Assembly (NCBI GenBank): GCA_934402395.1
Contig: CAKRTQ010000004.1
Location: 1 to 64,000, forward strand
Origin: an uncultured Eubacteriales bacterium
GTDB lineage: Bacteria; Bacillota; Clostridia; Oscillospirales; CAG-272
Length of the DNA: 64,000 bases
Direction of reading: 5' to 3'
A program made the position numbers and the translations under genes. Under the pieces are notes generated by a model, which saw only the letters and a program-made list of their open reading frames with translations, made no database searches and was not told the origin of the DNA. The stretch's first letter is position 1, and each line of letters opens with the position of its first letter. Shown here in pieces: positions 30,522-39,424 of the stretch.

Positions 30522-31724
30522 TCACTTTCCCTTTTCGGCATATATCTTGGCAAGACCGCCGACAGAGGTCTCGCGGTAGCCCTGGTTCATGTCCTTGCCG
30601 GTCTGATACATGACCTCAACGATCTCGTCAAACGAGACCTTGTGCTTGCTTTCAAGCGATTTTGCAAGCATTACGGCGTTGAACGCTTTGATGCTCGCCA
30701 TTGCATTGCGTTCGATGCACGGTATCTGCACCAGCCCCAGAACCGGGTCGCAGGTAAGTCCGAGGTTGTGCTCAAGCGCAATCTCGGCGGAGCATTCGAT
30801 GTCGGCACTGCTCAGCTCGTATATCTGAGCCAGCGCTGCCGCAGCCATCGAGCAGGCAACGCCCACCTCAGCCTGACAGCCGCACTCCGCGCCGCTTATC
30901 GACGCATTCTGCTTCACCACATTGCCGACCACGCCCGCCACGGCAAGCGCGTCAACTATCTCGCGCTCGCTCACGCCGCAGTCGCGGTACATATAGTAAA
31001 GCACCGCGGGGACTATCCCCGCCGAGCCGCAGGTGGGAGCAGTAACGACCGTTCCGTTTGCGGCGTTTTCCTCGGCAACGGCAAGCGCATACGCCGAGAC
31101 CTTGCGGTTTTCGTGTATGAGCGACAGCTCGAACTTTGCGTTCTCTCCGTAAAGCACACGCGCCTTGCGCTCAAGATTAAGCCCGCCGCCAAGCACGCCG
31201 GATGCCTCAAGTCCGCGCTCAACGCTTTCCTTCATTACCTGCCATACTGTCTCAAGATACGGGTAAATATCCGGTTCGTAGTACCGCACGTATTCCGGGA
31301 GCGTCATTCCGCGTTTATCGGCAAAAGCGCGCACCCCGGCAAAATCGCGTTCCGGGTATACCTCGCGCGAATCGGCAAGCTCGCACCCGTCGATAAGAAC
31401 GCTGCCGCCGCCGACAGACACCGCGTCAAATAGAAATTCGGACGTGCCGTCCGCCGAAAGCGAATATATCTTCATATAATTCGGATGCGGAATGTCCGAC
31501 TCCGTGCTGTTGAATACGATATCGGTATCGGCACCCAGCACCTCGCGCAGCACGCGGTCGGTGCCGTGCCCCTTGCCGGTGAGCGCAAGCGAACCGAAAA
31601 GCTCGACGCGGTACCGCCGCTGCCCGAAACGCGCAAGCGCGTTCCGGGCAATTATTTCGGGACCTATGGTGTGTGAGCTTGACGGTCCCCTGCCTGTTTT
31701 GTATAATTCGCGGAGTGATTTCAT
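30522..31724 (-). CDS. L-serine dehydratase (iron-sulfur, single chain)
   Basis: 400 residues with the beta and alpha parts fused. The beta part starts SLRELYKTGRGPSSSHTIGP with the SSSHT substrate-binding motif; the alpha part carries the [4Fe-4S] cysteines in APTCGSAG and LTCDPVLGLVQIPC and the ECGCQAEVG segment. It converts L-serine to pyruvate and ammonia in the cytoplasm. Its ATG overlaps the stop of the upstream aconitase X small subunit by 4 bases (ATGA), so it is the last gene of a four-gene operon. The coupling suggests serine or a related beta-hydroxy amino acid is made or used in that pathway. Confidence 0.92.
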   Translation of the reverse strand: MKSLRELYKTGRGPSSSHTIGPEIIARNALARFGQRRYRVELFGSLALTGKGHGTDRVLREVLGADTDIVFNSTESDIPHPNYMKIYSLSADGTSEFLFDAVSVGGGSVLIDGCELADSREVYPERDFAGVRAFADKRGMTLPEYVRYYEPDIYPYLETVWQVMKESVERGLEASGVLGGGLNLERKARVLYGENAKFELSLIHENRKVSAYALAVAEENAANGTVVTAPTCGSAGIVPAVLYYMYRDCGVSEREIVDALAVAGVVGNVVKQNASISGAECGCQAEVGVACSMAAAALAQIYELSSADIECSAEIALEHNLGLTCDPVLGLVQIPCIERNAMASIKAFNAVMLAKSLESKHKVSFDEIVEVMYQTGKDMNQGYRETSVGGLAKIYAEKGK

Positions 31725-32164
31725 TCGGCGTCTACCGTGCCGTCCTCATGGATGGTGATCTTCATGCCGTCCTTGACATACTCAAGAAATTCATCGCCGA
31801 GGCAGTCGATGACGGGGAGCGGATGACCGTCCAGCCATACGTCGGATAGCACCGCGCCCGCAGCCGCGAGCGAGTCGATAGGCTCGGAGAAAAGCATGCA
31901 TGCGGGCTGTCTGCCCATCGAGCAGGCGCAGTAGAGGACCAGTCCGCCGGTCGTGGAACCGATGGTGCGCGGCAGGCAGAGCGCCTTGCCGAGCATTTTT
32001 TTACCGTAAAGATCGGGATTGTTCTGGTCGCCGCAGGTGGCGCTCTTGTCGCCGAACTGAAGCGCCTTCTGGAATGATGCAAGCGTGTTGAGTCCGCCGT
32101 GCGAGACAAGTGCCTCGGCGGTAAGGCTGCCGGCGGCAACCACTCTGCCTTTGAATTTTTTCAT
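31721..32164 (-). CDS. Aconitase X small (swivel) subunit, DUF126
   Basis: 147 residues. The sequence KGRVVAAGSLTAEALVSHGG, then GKALCLPRTIGSTTGGLVL is diagnostic of the DUF126/AcnX swivel domain, which pairs with the catalytic subunit encoded next to it. Characterised AcnX enzymes are dehydratases such as cis-3-hydroxy-L-proline dehydratase in bacteria and phosphomevalonate dehydratase in archaea. The gene starts 1 base after the large subunit gene, with its ribosome site GGAGG inside that gene's end. Confidence 0.9.
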   Translation of the reverse strand: MKKFKGRVVAAGSLTAEALVSHGGLNTLASFQKALQFGDKSATCGDQNNPDLYGKKMLGKALCLPRTIGSTTGGLVLYCACSMGRQPACMLFSEPIDSLAAAGAVLSDVWLDGHPLPVIDCLGDEFLEYVKDGMKITIHEDGTVDAE

Positions 32165-32165
32165 C

Positions 32166-33452
32166 TTACTTGTTACCTCCGGTTATTTCGGTAAGTATCT
32201 CGTCGTCGGTATAATAGCGCGCACTCGTGTATGTGCGCAGCTTGTTGCTGGATGTTATTACCGGCATTTTGGTGCTGAGCGGGTTGTTCATATACATGAG
32301 CGGGCAGATGTAGCTCGTTATGATGCCGGTCTTTTTCAGTCTTTCGGCATACGGAGTCGCCTCAAATGCTTTCAGCACGCCGGGTGCGGCGGTAAATACG
32401 GTCGGAATGACCACTTTTTCGTTGCCTGCCGCCTTCAACGCGCCCTCGACCCTTTCCGTCCACGAAATGAGCTGATTCAGGCTCATGTGCGGACAGCCCA
32501 TGAAGCAGAGCTTCGGCTTTGCGTTTTTGTTCTTCCAAATGACAGGGTAGCTGTCGTAGACGCGCTGAAGCTCCGCGTCGTCGATGACGTAGACCTTGGC
32601 ATCCTCATTTATCAGGCTCTCGCCGTACTTCACGGCTTCGGGCGTGATATTTTCTACATGGTAAAGACCGACCGCGCCGTTTGACGCCGTTGCCGCGCCG
32701 AAATCCTTGAGGTATGTCTTTGCATCGTCGTCAAGCCTGCCGCAGAGCCAGCGGTCGAGCCCGCGGATGTAAGGCACATCCTCCATTACCTTCATGCCGA
32801 CGGCGGATCCGAGGAGCTGCGCTTCCGGTTTTTTCGTCGTTTTTATTTCGATGATCCAGCTTGCGCGCCTGCCCTCATCCTTGAGGAAGCCGAAGGACGG
32901 AACATATCCGACTATCGAGCCCATGAGGTCGATAATACCGGAGTTGCGGTTGCAGCGTGCGCCGAGCACCGAGTTTGCGTACACGACGGCGGAGGATTCC
33001 GACCACGAGAGCACGTCTCCCATAGCGGGCGTGTTGCCGACCTCATCCATGTAGCAGGTGCAGGTGAACGCATCGTCGCTCATAAGACCGAGCTTTTTGA
33101 GCTGACCCTCGTAGAAATCCTGCTTTGTGTACATAAATTTGTTGAATACGAAGTTCTGAAGAAAGCTTGACGGCACCCGTGAATCGAGCGGGCGGGGGTC
33201 GGCGGAGAATTTCTGAGCCGATACCGCGCCGGCGTCGATGAGCTGATCCATCAGCGCATAGACGGGAGCGAGCGCCTTGAGTCCGAACGATGTGACAAGG
33301 TGATTGTATTTGCTTGTCACCGGGACCATTTCATCTGCGCCGAACAGCTCGCCGTAGCGCACAAGTGTCTCCATGACCTTTGCCATAGTCTCACCGCGGC
33401 TGCCGCCGAGGATAGCCTTCTGCTCATCGGTGAGCTTCATTTTGTAGTCCAT
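32166..33452 (-). CDS. Aconitase X catalytic subunit, DUF521
   Basis: 428 residues. AcnX features include the start MKLTDEQKAILGGSRGETMA, TCTCYMDEVGNTPAMGDVLS, the segment NSVLGARCNRNSG, CFMGCPHMSLNQL and the end IVLYICPLMYM-like region with KMPVITSSNKLRTYT. Cys residues in these segments bind an Fe-S cluster in the family. It forms an enzyme with the DUF126 subunit that dehydrates a hydroxy-acid. AGGAGGAACAG precedes ATG. The natural substrate here is unknown; context (flavin enoate reductase upstream, serine dehydratase downstream) does not match the hydroxyproline or mevalonate routes. Confidence 0.9.
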   Translation of the reverse strand: MDYKMKLTDEQKAILGGSRGETMAKVMETLVRYGELFGADEMVPVTSKYNHLVTSFGLKALAPVYALMDQLIDAGAVSAQKFSADPRPLDSRVPSSFLQNFVFNKFMYTKQDFYEGQLKKLGLMSDDAFTCTCYMDEVGNTPAMGDVLSWSESSAVVYANSVLGARCNRNSGIIDLMGSIVGYVPSFGFLKDEGRRASWIIEIKTTKKPEAQLLGSAVGMKVMEDVPYIRGLDRWLCGRLDDDAKTYLKDFGAATASNGAVGLYHVENITPEAVKYGESLINEDAKVYVIDDAELQRVYDSYPVIWKNKNAKPKLCFMGCPHMSLNQLISWTERVEGALKAAGNEKVVIPTVFTAAPGVLKAFEATPYAERLKKTGIITSYICPLMYMNNPLSTKMPVITSSNKLRTYTSARYYTDDEILTEITGGNK

Positions 33453-33465
33453 AATCTGTTCCTCC

Positions 33466-35523
33466 TTATATCTTCATCGCCGCTTCGTATGCTTCCCATA
33501 CGACCGAGCGGAGGTTGCCGACGGCGCGGCAGTCGCCTATGAGCTGAACGCCGCTGCGCTTTTCGGTGAGCGGAGCTGGGATATAGCCCGCGCAGCTGAT
33601 AACGGAATCGCAAGCAAGCTCAAATTCCTTACCGTCCTTGCCGGCGCATACGATGGCGCCGTCCTTAACCTCCTTGAGCGCGGTCTCAAGGTACACGGGT
33701 ACGCCGTTCAGCGCGAACCACTCGCGCAGGTAAGAGGAGTTTGCAAGGCAAACGCCCTTCTGCGCGACAAGATCGTCTTTCATTTCAACGATAAGCGGCT
33801 TTTTGCCGTGAAGAGCAAGCTCGTATGCGATCTCGCAGCCGGTGAGCCCGCCGCCGATGACGGCGACTGTCTCGCCGACCTGTTTTTTGCCGAGCAGGAA
33901 CTCGCACGCCTCTACCATCTTTTCGTTGCCGGGAACGCGGCGCAGCACGCGCGGCACGGCGCCGGTGGCGATTATCACGGGCTCGCCGCCGAACACGGTG
34001 ATGTCTTTCACCTCGTCGCCGAGGCGGATGTCAATGTCCATCGCCCTCATCTGACCGCGGTACCATTCAAGCAGGTCGCGCAGCTTGCCCTTGTAGGATT
34101 CGGCACTCGCCGCGATAAAGGCACCGCCGAGCTCCTGCGCCTTTTCGTGTATCACCGGCTTGTGACCGCGCAGCTTGAGCACACGCGCGGCTTCCATACC
34201 GCCGATGCCGCCGCCGATGATGTGCACGGTCTTCGGCGAATTTGTTTTTTCAATATGGTGCTTGCCCCACTGCATCATTTCGGCGTTGACGGCGCAGCGC
34301 GCAAGGTGCAGACTGTCGGAAAGGTCCTGATCGTTCGGCACGCCCTTGTAGTGGCACATATTGAAGCAGCCGTTATGGCAGAGAATGCAGGGGCGGATAT
34401 CGTCGCTGCGGTCCATCATGAGCTTTGTCACCCACTCGGGGTCGGCAAGGAACTGACGGGCAAAGCCCGCGCCGTCAAGCTTGCCCTCGGATATCGCCCC
34501 GGCGGCGACCGTCGGGTCAAGTCTGCCCGCGCAGATAACGGGAACGTCAACGAATTCCTTTATATGCTCAACGTCGGCAAGGTTGCAGTTTTCGGGCATA
34601 TAGATAGGCGGATGCGCCCAGTACCATGCATCGTATGTACCGTTGTCGCAGTTGAGACAGTCGTATCCCGCATCCTGAAGATACTTTGCGGCGCGCTCGG
34701 ATTCCTCCATGTCGCGTCCGACCTCGGTGTAATCCTCGCCCGGGAGAGCGCCCTGACGGAAGCCCTTTGTTTTGGATATGACGCTGTATCTGAGGGATAC
34801 CGGGAAATCGTCTCCGCAGGCGGCTTTTATCGCCTTTACGATCTCGACCGGGAAGCGGTATCTGTTTTCAAACGATCCGCCGTATTCGTCGGTACGTCGG
34901 TTTACATATTTCAGCGTGAACTGATCGAGCAGATAGCCCTCGTGCACCGCGTGCACCTCAACGCCGTCAACGCCCGCGTCCTTCAGCATTTTTGCGCATT
35001 TTGCAAACGCTTCAACGAACTCATGGATCTCGTCAACGGTCATGGCACGCGACGGCACTTTGTCCGACCAGCGGTTGGGCGAGGGGCTGGCGGTCGCCGT
35101 TATCTTGTCAAGATCCATAAACGGCTTGCTGACCGCGCGTAGGAACTTGTTCGTGTAGAGCTTCTCCATCATTTCGCTGACGGTGAAGGAACGGCCGAAT
35201 CCCGCGGTGAGCTGGACAAAGAGCTTTGCGCCGGTCTTGTGGAACTCCGGCATCCACTTTGCCAGATCGTCATACATTTTTTTGTTTTTGTAGAGCCACT
35301 GACCGAACATCGGGTTGTAGACCGGCTGACATCCGGGCATGACAAGTCCCGCGTTGTTTTTGGCGACTTCCATAATGAAGCGCGCACCGTCGCGGTCGAA
35401 ATGGTTCTTTTCCATCCATCCGAAAAGATCGGTGCCGCCCATGCTCGTCAGCACTATGCGGTTTTTGATCTCACAATTGCCGATCTTCCACGGCGTAAAG
35501 AGGGAATTGAGTCTCTCATCCAT
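33466..35523 (-). CDS. NADH:flavin oxidoreductase, 2,4-dienoyl-CoA reductase type
   Basis: 685 residues in three parts: an old-yellow-enzyme TIM barrel with FMN (about 1-370; motif HAVHEGYLLDQF, then EYGGSFENRYRF), a [4Fe-4S] cysteine cluster (CILCHNGCFNMC) and a C-terminal FAD/NAD domain (VHIIGGGIGGMEAARVLK and TVAVIGGGLTGCEIAYEL). FadH-like enzymes use NAD(P)H to reduce activated C=C bonds. It heads a four-gene minus-strand operon (promoter 35577-35605). Paired with a dehydratase, it could reduce the enoate made by aconitase X, which is inference. Confidence 0.92.
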   Translation of the reverse strand: MDERLNSLFTPWKIGNCEIKNRIVLTSMGGTDLFGWMEKNHFDRDGARFIMEVAKNNAGLVMPGCQPVYNPMFGQWLYKNKKMYDDLAKWMPEFHKTGAKLFVQLTAGFGRSFTVSEMMEKLYTNKFLRAVSKPFMDLDKITATASPSPNRWSDKVPSRAMTVDEIHEFVEAFAKCAKMLKDAGVDGVEVHAVHEGYLLDQFTLKYVNRRTDEYGGSFENRYRFPVEIVKAIKAACGDDFPVSLRYSVISKTKGFRQGALPGEDYTEVGRDMEESERAAKYLQDAGYDCLNCDNGTYDAWYWAHPPIYMPENCNLADVEHIKEFVDVPVICAGRLDPTVAAGAISEGKLDGAGFARQFLADPEWVTKLMMDRSDDIRPCILCHNGCFNMCHYKGVPNDQDLSDSLHLARCAVNAEMMQWGKHHIEKTNSPKTVHIIGGGIGGMEAARVLKLRGHKPVIHEKAQELGGAFIAASAESYKGKLRDLLEWYRGQMRAMDIDIRLGDEVKDITVFGGEPVIIATGAVPRVLRRVPGNEKMVEACEFLLGKKQVGETVAVIGGGLTGCEIAYELALHGKKPLIVEMKDDLVAQKGVCLANSSYLREWFALNGVPVYLETALKEVKDGAIVCAGKDGKEFELACDSVISCAGYIPAPLTEKRSGVQLIGDCRAVGNLRSVVWEAYEAAMKI

Positions 35524-35576
35524 TGGTAAGGTCCTCCGTAAAAATAATTATCTGTTGCGCCTTAAGCGTTGTTAAT

Positions 35577-35605
35577 ATTATAACATATAAAATGAAGGAA
35601 AACAA
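35577..35605 (-). promoter_or_regulatory. Promoter of the OYE/AcnX/serine dehydratase operon
   Basis: Minus strand TTGTTT (35605-35600), 17 bases, TATAAT (35582-35577). The -35 is weak. Confidence 0.68.
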
Positions 35606-35628
35606 TATTTGCACACGGTTTATCAAAA

Positions 35629-35655
35629 AAAGCTGCCGATTTTTTCGGCAGCTTT
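35629..35655 (-). terminator. Terminator of the NERD-domain gene
   Basis: AAAGCTGCCGA (35629-35639) pairs with TCGGCAGCTTT (35645-35655). On the minus strand it is followed by a run of T, six bases after the gene's stop. Confidence 0.87.
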
Positions 35656-35660
35656 GGAAT

Positions 35661-36695
35661 TTACATTTTTCTTGTGTATCGGCACTTCGGAAAGTTTGAG
35701 CAGCCCCAAAACGGTTGTCCGGCGTTAGCTCCGTGCTTTGCGGTTCGTACTATAAGCTTGCCACCGCAAAGGGGGCATATATCTGTGCTGTTTGCGGCAG
35801 AAACTGCACTGCTACCGGCAATGTCTGCTCCGGGCGTCACAGGCTGATCGGCGCATTCGTCAGTTGACTTTGTGAGGGACTCGGAAACTGCATCATCTCC
35901 GGCAGCATTAACGTCTGAATTTTCGGACGTCTCAGCGATATTGCCGTTACTATCGGTCAGTTTGTGTATACTTTCGATGTGTTGCGACTTTGTGGCGGCA
36001 TCGACCTGCGAATAAGGATAGAGGATGTTGTATATTTCGTTTATCTTTTCGGCCGGCAGTGAGATCGCCGAGTTTTTTTCGCACAGTTCACTTACCGTAT
36101 CACAAATTTCATTGCGGTTAATAACACGGATGTCGCTGTGGACTGTAACTTTTTTGAGTGTGCATCTTTCCGAAAAAACAATTATCGATATCAACGGGAT
36201 CGATCCGTCAAGTATCTCACCGAGGCATTTGATGTGCGTGCGATTTTGCATTATCGGATTATAGAAACGCTCCTTTTGACTTTTACGCCTTCCGCGCGGA
36301 AGAGTCTGATACCAATATAGCTTATCCTCCTCGCCAAATATCCAACCGCTGTAATTCTTGCTTTCAAAAACGAAAATGCCATTTTCGCATATCATCAGCA
36401 GGTCTATTTCCGACGTTTCATTTTCTCCTTTTGGCAGGTATACATTGAAAAGAAGCTTGGCACCTTGCCGCTCATAACGATGCAGATATTTGTATGTAAG
36501 ATATTCACCGTATTTGCCTGTGTCATTTACAACCGAATAATACGGCAGATGTGTTACTTTGTGATATGAACCGTGATAGTATATGATAAGTGTTATAATT
36601 GCTTTTACGGCAAACAGCGCAATTGCAGCTATTAAAGGAATAAGTATTACCGGATTGGATATAAGCTTTAAAAGTGATAAGATAAGTTCTTTCAT
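35661..36695 (-). CDS. Membrane-anchored NERD-domain protein with topoisomerase-type zinc finger
   Basis: 344 residues. One or two TM segments at the N terminus (residues 10-42), then a NERD domain (about 58-180) with GKYGEYLTYKYL, SEIDLLMI and the catalytic-like FVFESKNYSG, a pattern of restriction-endonuclease-fold nucleases. A Ser/Asp-rich linker follows, then a C-terminal zinc ribbon CPLCGGKL...CSNFPKC of topoisomerase I type. It probably binds and cuts nucleic acid near the membrane; role unknown. Own promoter at 36731-36759 and own terminator. Confidence 0.87.
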   Translation of the reverse strand: MKELILSLLKLISNPVILIPLIAAIALFAVKAIITLIIYYHGSYHKVTHLPYYSVVNDTGKYGEYLTYKYLHRYERQGAKLLFNVYLPKGENETSEIDLLMICENGIFVFESKNYSGWIFGEEDKLYWYQTLPRGRRKSQKERFYNPIMQNRTHIKCLGEILDGSIPLISIIVFSERCTLKKVTVHSDIRVINRNEICDTVSELCEKNSAISLPAEKINEIYNILYPYSQVDAATKSQHIESIHKLTDSNGNIAETSENSDVNAAGDDAVSESLTKSTDECADQPVTPGADIAGSSAVSAANSTDICPLCGGKLIVRTAKHGANAGQPFWGCSNFPKCRYTRKM

Positions 36696-36730
36696 GTATC
36701 AATATTCCTTGGAAACTCTTAATTGATACT

Positions 36731-36759
36731 ATTATATCATGTCATGTATTTGCTGTCAA
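36731..36759 (-). promoter_or_regulatory. Promoter of the NERD-domain gene
   Basis: Minus strand TTGACA (36759-36754), 17 bases, TATAAT (36736-36731). Confidence 0.87.
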
Positions 36760-36848
36760 CCTGCGATAGCGTGAATGATAATTATTCATTACATCCGAAG
36801 AAAAAGCGTATATTAAAACACAATCAAAAAAATGCCTGCTATATACAC

Positions 36849-36882
36849 AAAGTGCCGCCGTACTAACGTACAACGGCACTTT
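36849..36882 (-). terminator. Terminator of the ABC transporter operon
   Basis: AAAGTGCCG (36849-36857) pairs with CGGCACTTT (36874-36882); an inner GTAC/GTAC pair extends it. It lies 12 bases after the ATPase gene stop on the minus strand and is followed by TTTGTGTAT. Confidence 0.75.
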
Positions 36883-36894
36883 TTTGAGAGGATA

Positions 36895-37638
36895 TTACAG
36901 GACTCTTGACAGGAACTCTCTTGTTCTTGCCTCGCGCGGATGGACGAATATTTCGTCGGGTGTGCCTTCCTCGCAGATCACACCGCCGTCCATGAATATG
37001 ACGCGGTTCGAAACATCGCGCGCAAAGGACATTTCGTGCGTGACTACTATCATTGTGAAGCCCGAATCGGCGAGCCGGCGCATGACGCCCAGCACCTCGC
37101 CCACCATTTCCGGGTCAAGCGCGCTTGTCGGTTCGTCAAACAGTATGACCTCGGGGGACATAGAAAGCGTGCGTGCGATAGCCACGCGTTGTTTTTGCCC
37201 GCCCGAAAGCTGCCTTGGCTTGGCGTTTATATACTGGCTCATTCCGACCTTTTCAAGAAATTCCATGGCGTTCTTTTCGGCTTCGCTGCGGCTTCTGCCG
37301 AGGACCTTCATCTGTCCTATCACGCAGTTGTCGAGCGCAGTCATATTGTTGAAAAGGTTGAACTGCTGAAAGACCATGCCGACCTCGGCGCGGTAGCGGC
37401 GGATATCCGTTCCCGCTGACATTATGCTGTGTCCCTTGTATATGATATCGCCGGAAGTGGGTGTCTCAAGCAGATTGATGCAGCGCAGCATTGTTGATTT
37501 GCCGGAGCCTGACGAACCGATAACGCTCACGACCTCGCCGCGTTCGACCGACAGGCTTATGTCCTTCAGCACGGCATGGTCGCCGAAATCTTTTTTGAGG
37601 TGATCTATTCTGATGATCGGGGTAGCTGCTTCAGTCAC
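36895..37638 (-). CDS. Amino-acid ABC transporter ATP-binding protein (GlnQ-like)
   Basis: 247 residues. Walker A GSSGSGKST, Q-loop MVFQQFNLF, signature LSGGQKQRVAIA, Walker B VILFDEPTSALDPE and the H-loop VVTHEMSFA: a complete ATPase of the polar amino acid uptake family. Its start overlaps the permease gene end by 8 bases. The lysine riboswitch ahead of the operon points to lysine or a related basic amino acid as substrate. Confidence 0.95.
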   Translation of the reverse strand: MTEAATPIIRIDHLKKDFGDHAVLKDISLSVERGEVVSVIGSSGSGKSTMLRCINLLETPTSGDIIYKGHSIMSAGTDIRRYRAEVGMVFQQFNLFNNMTALDNCVIGQMKVLGRSRSEAEKNAMEFLEKVGMSQYINAKPRQLSGGQKQRVAIARTLSMSPEVILFDEPTSALDPEMVGEVLGVMRRLADSGFTMIVVTHEMSFARDVSNRVIFMDGGVICEEGTPDEIFVHPREARTREFLSRVL

Positions 37639-38413
37639 GTGGGATCGCCTCCTCTTTTTTTACATGGATCTCGGCGTTCGGATCGCTTTGTGAGCCGAAG
37701 ATCGTATAGTTTTCCTTGCCGTCCAGCTTCTTTTCTATAAAGCGGAGCAGGCATGTGACGCTGAATGTAAGTATGAAATACACCACGCAGACCACAAAAT
37801 ACGTCTGGAAGGTCTGGAAATTCTGCCGCTTTATTATGCCGGCAAAGTAGTAAAGCTCGGTTACGCCAATGACGTTCAGCACAGAGGTATCTTTTATGTT
37901 GATAACGAACTCATTGCTGACCGACGGCAGGATGTTGCGCACGACCTGCGGCAGTATCACGTGCAGCATGGTCTGGCTGTGGCTCATTCCGATAGAGGTC
38001 GCGCCTTCAAACTGACCTTTGTCTATTGAGATTATTCCGCCGCGGACTATTTCCGCCATATATGCGCCTGTATTTATTGACACGATGAGTATGCCCGATG
38101 GTATCAGCGGCAGAGTGTTGCCGCCGCTGGCAAAGGCGTAGCCCCAGTAGATGACCATTGCCTGCACCATCATAGGCGTGCCGCGAAAGACTTCAACGTA
38201 TACCGTGATAAGTGCGTCAAGTATTTTGCGCAGTACGCGCAGGGGGACATTTTTCGGCTTCGGTGCGGTGCGTATCATACCGGTAAGCAGTCCGATAAGG
38301 AATCCCGCCACCGTTCCGACAAGGGATATGAGCATGGTTATGCCAACACCCTTAAGTATAAAGCTGTGATACTGTCTGAGGATACCCCAGACATCGGTAA
38401 AGAATGTTCCCAT
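37631..38413 (-). CDS. Amino-acid ABC transporter permease
   Basis: 260 residues with about five TM segments and the permease EAA loop of HisM/GlnP type (GATSIGMSHSQTMLHVILPQ). The VYVEVFRGTPMMVQ stretch is typical of polar amino acid permeases. Downstream of the binding protein gene by 8 bases and overlapping the ATPase gene; the three form one importer. Confidence 0.94.
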   Translation of the reverse strand: MGTFFTDVWGILRQYHSFILKGVGITMLISLVGTVAGFLIGLLTGMIRTAPKPKNVPLRVLRKILDALITVYVEVFRGTPMMVQAMVIYWGYAFASGGNTLPLIPSGILIVSINTGAYMAEIVRGGIISIDKGQFEGATSIGMSHSQTMLHVILPQVVRNILPSVSNEFVINIKDTSVLNVIGVTELYYFAGIIKRQNFQTFQTYFVVCVVYFILTFSVTCLLRFIEKKLDGKENYTIFGSQSDPNAEIHVKKEEAIPRD

Positions 38414-38421
38414 AATTTCTT

Positions 38422-39309
38422 TTATTTCTTTTTGTAGATCACGACAAGATTGGATACGTAGTACATATCGGTGAAATCGACCTTTTCTTCACGGTCGGGG
38501 GTGGGGCTCATGCCGGCAACGATGGCGTCAACTGCGCCGGACTGAACGGCGGGGACGAGGGAATCCCAGTCGTATGCATAGACTTCAAGCCTGAGACCGA
38601 GCTTGTTGGCAACGTAAAGGGCTATCTGAACGTCATAACCGTTGGCATATCTGCCCTCGGTCACCTTTCCGCCTTCGCCGTAGATGGGAACGGCCCCGAG
38701 CGAGGGAGCGTTGAGGTCGGTCCAGTTGTAGGGCTCATATGCACACTCCATGGCTATTTTCAGCGTGCCTGAGGGAGCGGCGGGAGCTTCTGATGTGAGT
38801 GCGAGAGAATCGACCTTTTTGCCGGCTGAGATATCCGCCATCTGGAGCATGAGAGCGTAGCGGGTCTCTTGCGGGATCGTGGCGAGAACTTCGTTTATCT
38901 GTGCGCGGAGAGCCGAGCCCTTGGCGAGAGCTATTGCAACGCCGGTCTCCTTTTCGGTGGCGGTGAATCCGTTTTTGTTGTTTTCAAGGCGGAGGTAATC
39001 AAGATCGGCATTGGCAGGGCATACGGCAAGCGCAGTGGGCTCTTCGGCGATGTAGCCGTCGATAGCGCCGCTCTTGAGTGCGGTGAGAAGGTCTGCGAAT
39101 TCGGGATATGTGTCGGCGGTGTTGCCTTTTATCTGCTTCATTGCCTCGGCGTGGAAGGTGCCGGACTGCGCGGCGATCTTTGCGCCTTCGAGGTCTGCTA
39201 TCGAACCCGCTCCGCTTATATCCTTTTTATCGGACGAGCAGGAGGGAAGAATGGCGATGCACGCAGCTGCCATGACAAGTGCGAGAATGAGAGAAAGTGT
39301 TCTTTTCAT
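38422..39309 (-). CDS. Lysine-regulated ABC substrate-binding lipoprotein with swapped lobe order
   Basis: 295 residues. Signal peptide with lipobox ILPSC. The first domain (about 35-165) reads IADLEGAKIAAQSGTFHAEA, LKSGAIDGYIAEEPTA, TGVAIALAKGSALRAQINEV, which is normally the C-terminal half of this family. The second (about 182-295) reads GTLKIAMECAYEPYNW, YANGYDVQIALYVANKLGL, IVAGMSPTPDREEKVDF and ends YYVSNLVVIYKKK, normally the N-terminal half. The protein therefore looks circularly permuted at the hinge, joined by a SerAla/Pro-rich linker. AAAGGA precedes ATG. Likely lysine-binding from the riboswitch; fold integrity is inferred. Confidence 0.85.
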   Translation of the reverse strand: MKRTLSLILALVMAAACIAILPSCSSDKKDISGAGSIADLEGAKIAAQSGTFHAEAMKQIKGNTADTYPEFADLLTALKSGAIDGYIAEEPTALAVCPANADLDYLRLENNKNGFTATEKETGVAIALAKGSALRAQINEVLATIPQETRYALMLQMADISAGKKVDSLALTSEAPAAPSGTLKIAMECAYEPYNWTDLNAPSLGAVPIYGEGGKVTEGRYANGYDVQIALYVANKLGLRLEVYAYDWDSLVPAVQSGAVDAIVAGMSPTPDREEKVDFTDMYYVSNLVVIYKKK

Positions 39310-39343
39310 TGTTTTATTTCCTTTCAGATATAAATGAAATACA

Positions 39344-39374
39344 GAAAGACCGAAACGAAAAGCTCCGGTCTTTC
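39344..39374 (-). terminator. Hairpin in the expression platform of the lysine riboswitch
   Basis: GAAAGACCG (39344-39352) pairs with CGGTCTTTC (39366-39374), between the aptamer and the start codon. On the minus strand it is followed by TGTATTTCATTT, a poor U run, so it may act in translation or RNA stability rather than clean termination. Confidence 0.5.
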
Positions 39375-39424
39375 AATAAATAAAACGTAAAACAAATAAA
39401 AATGAAATACGTCCGTATTATCTC

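Noticed and set aside
33808..35142. 444-codon plus-strand open frame opposite the flavin reductase gene
   Set aside because: Shadow of a GC-rich real gene; no ribosome site and no recognisable domain.
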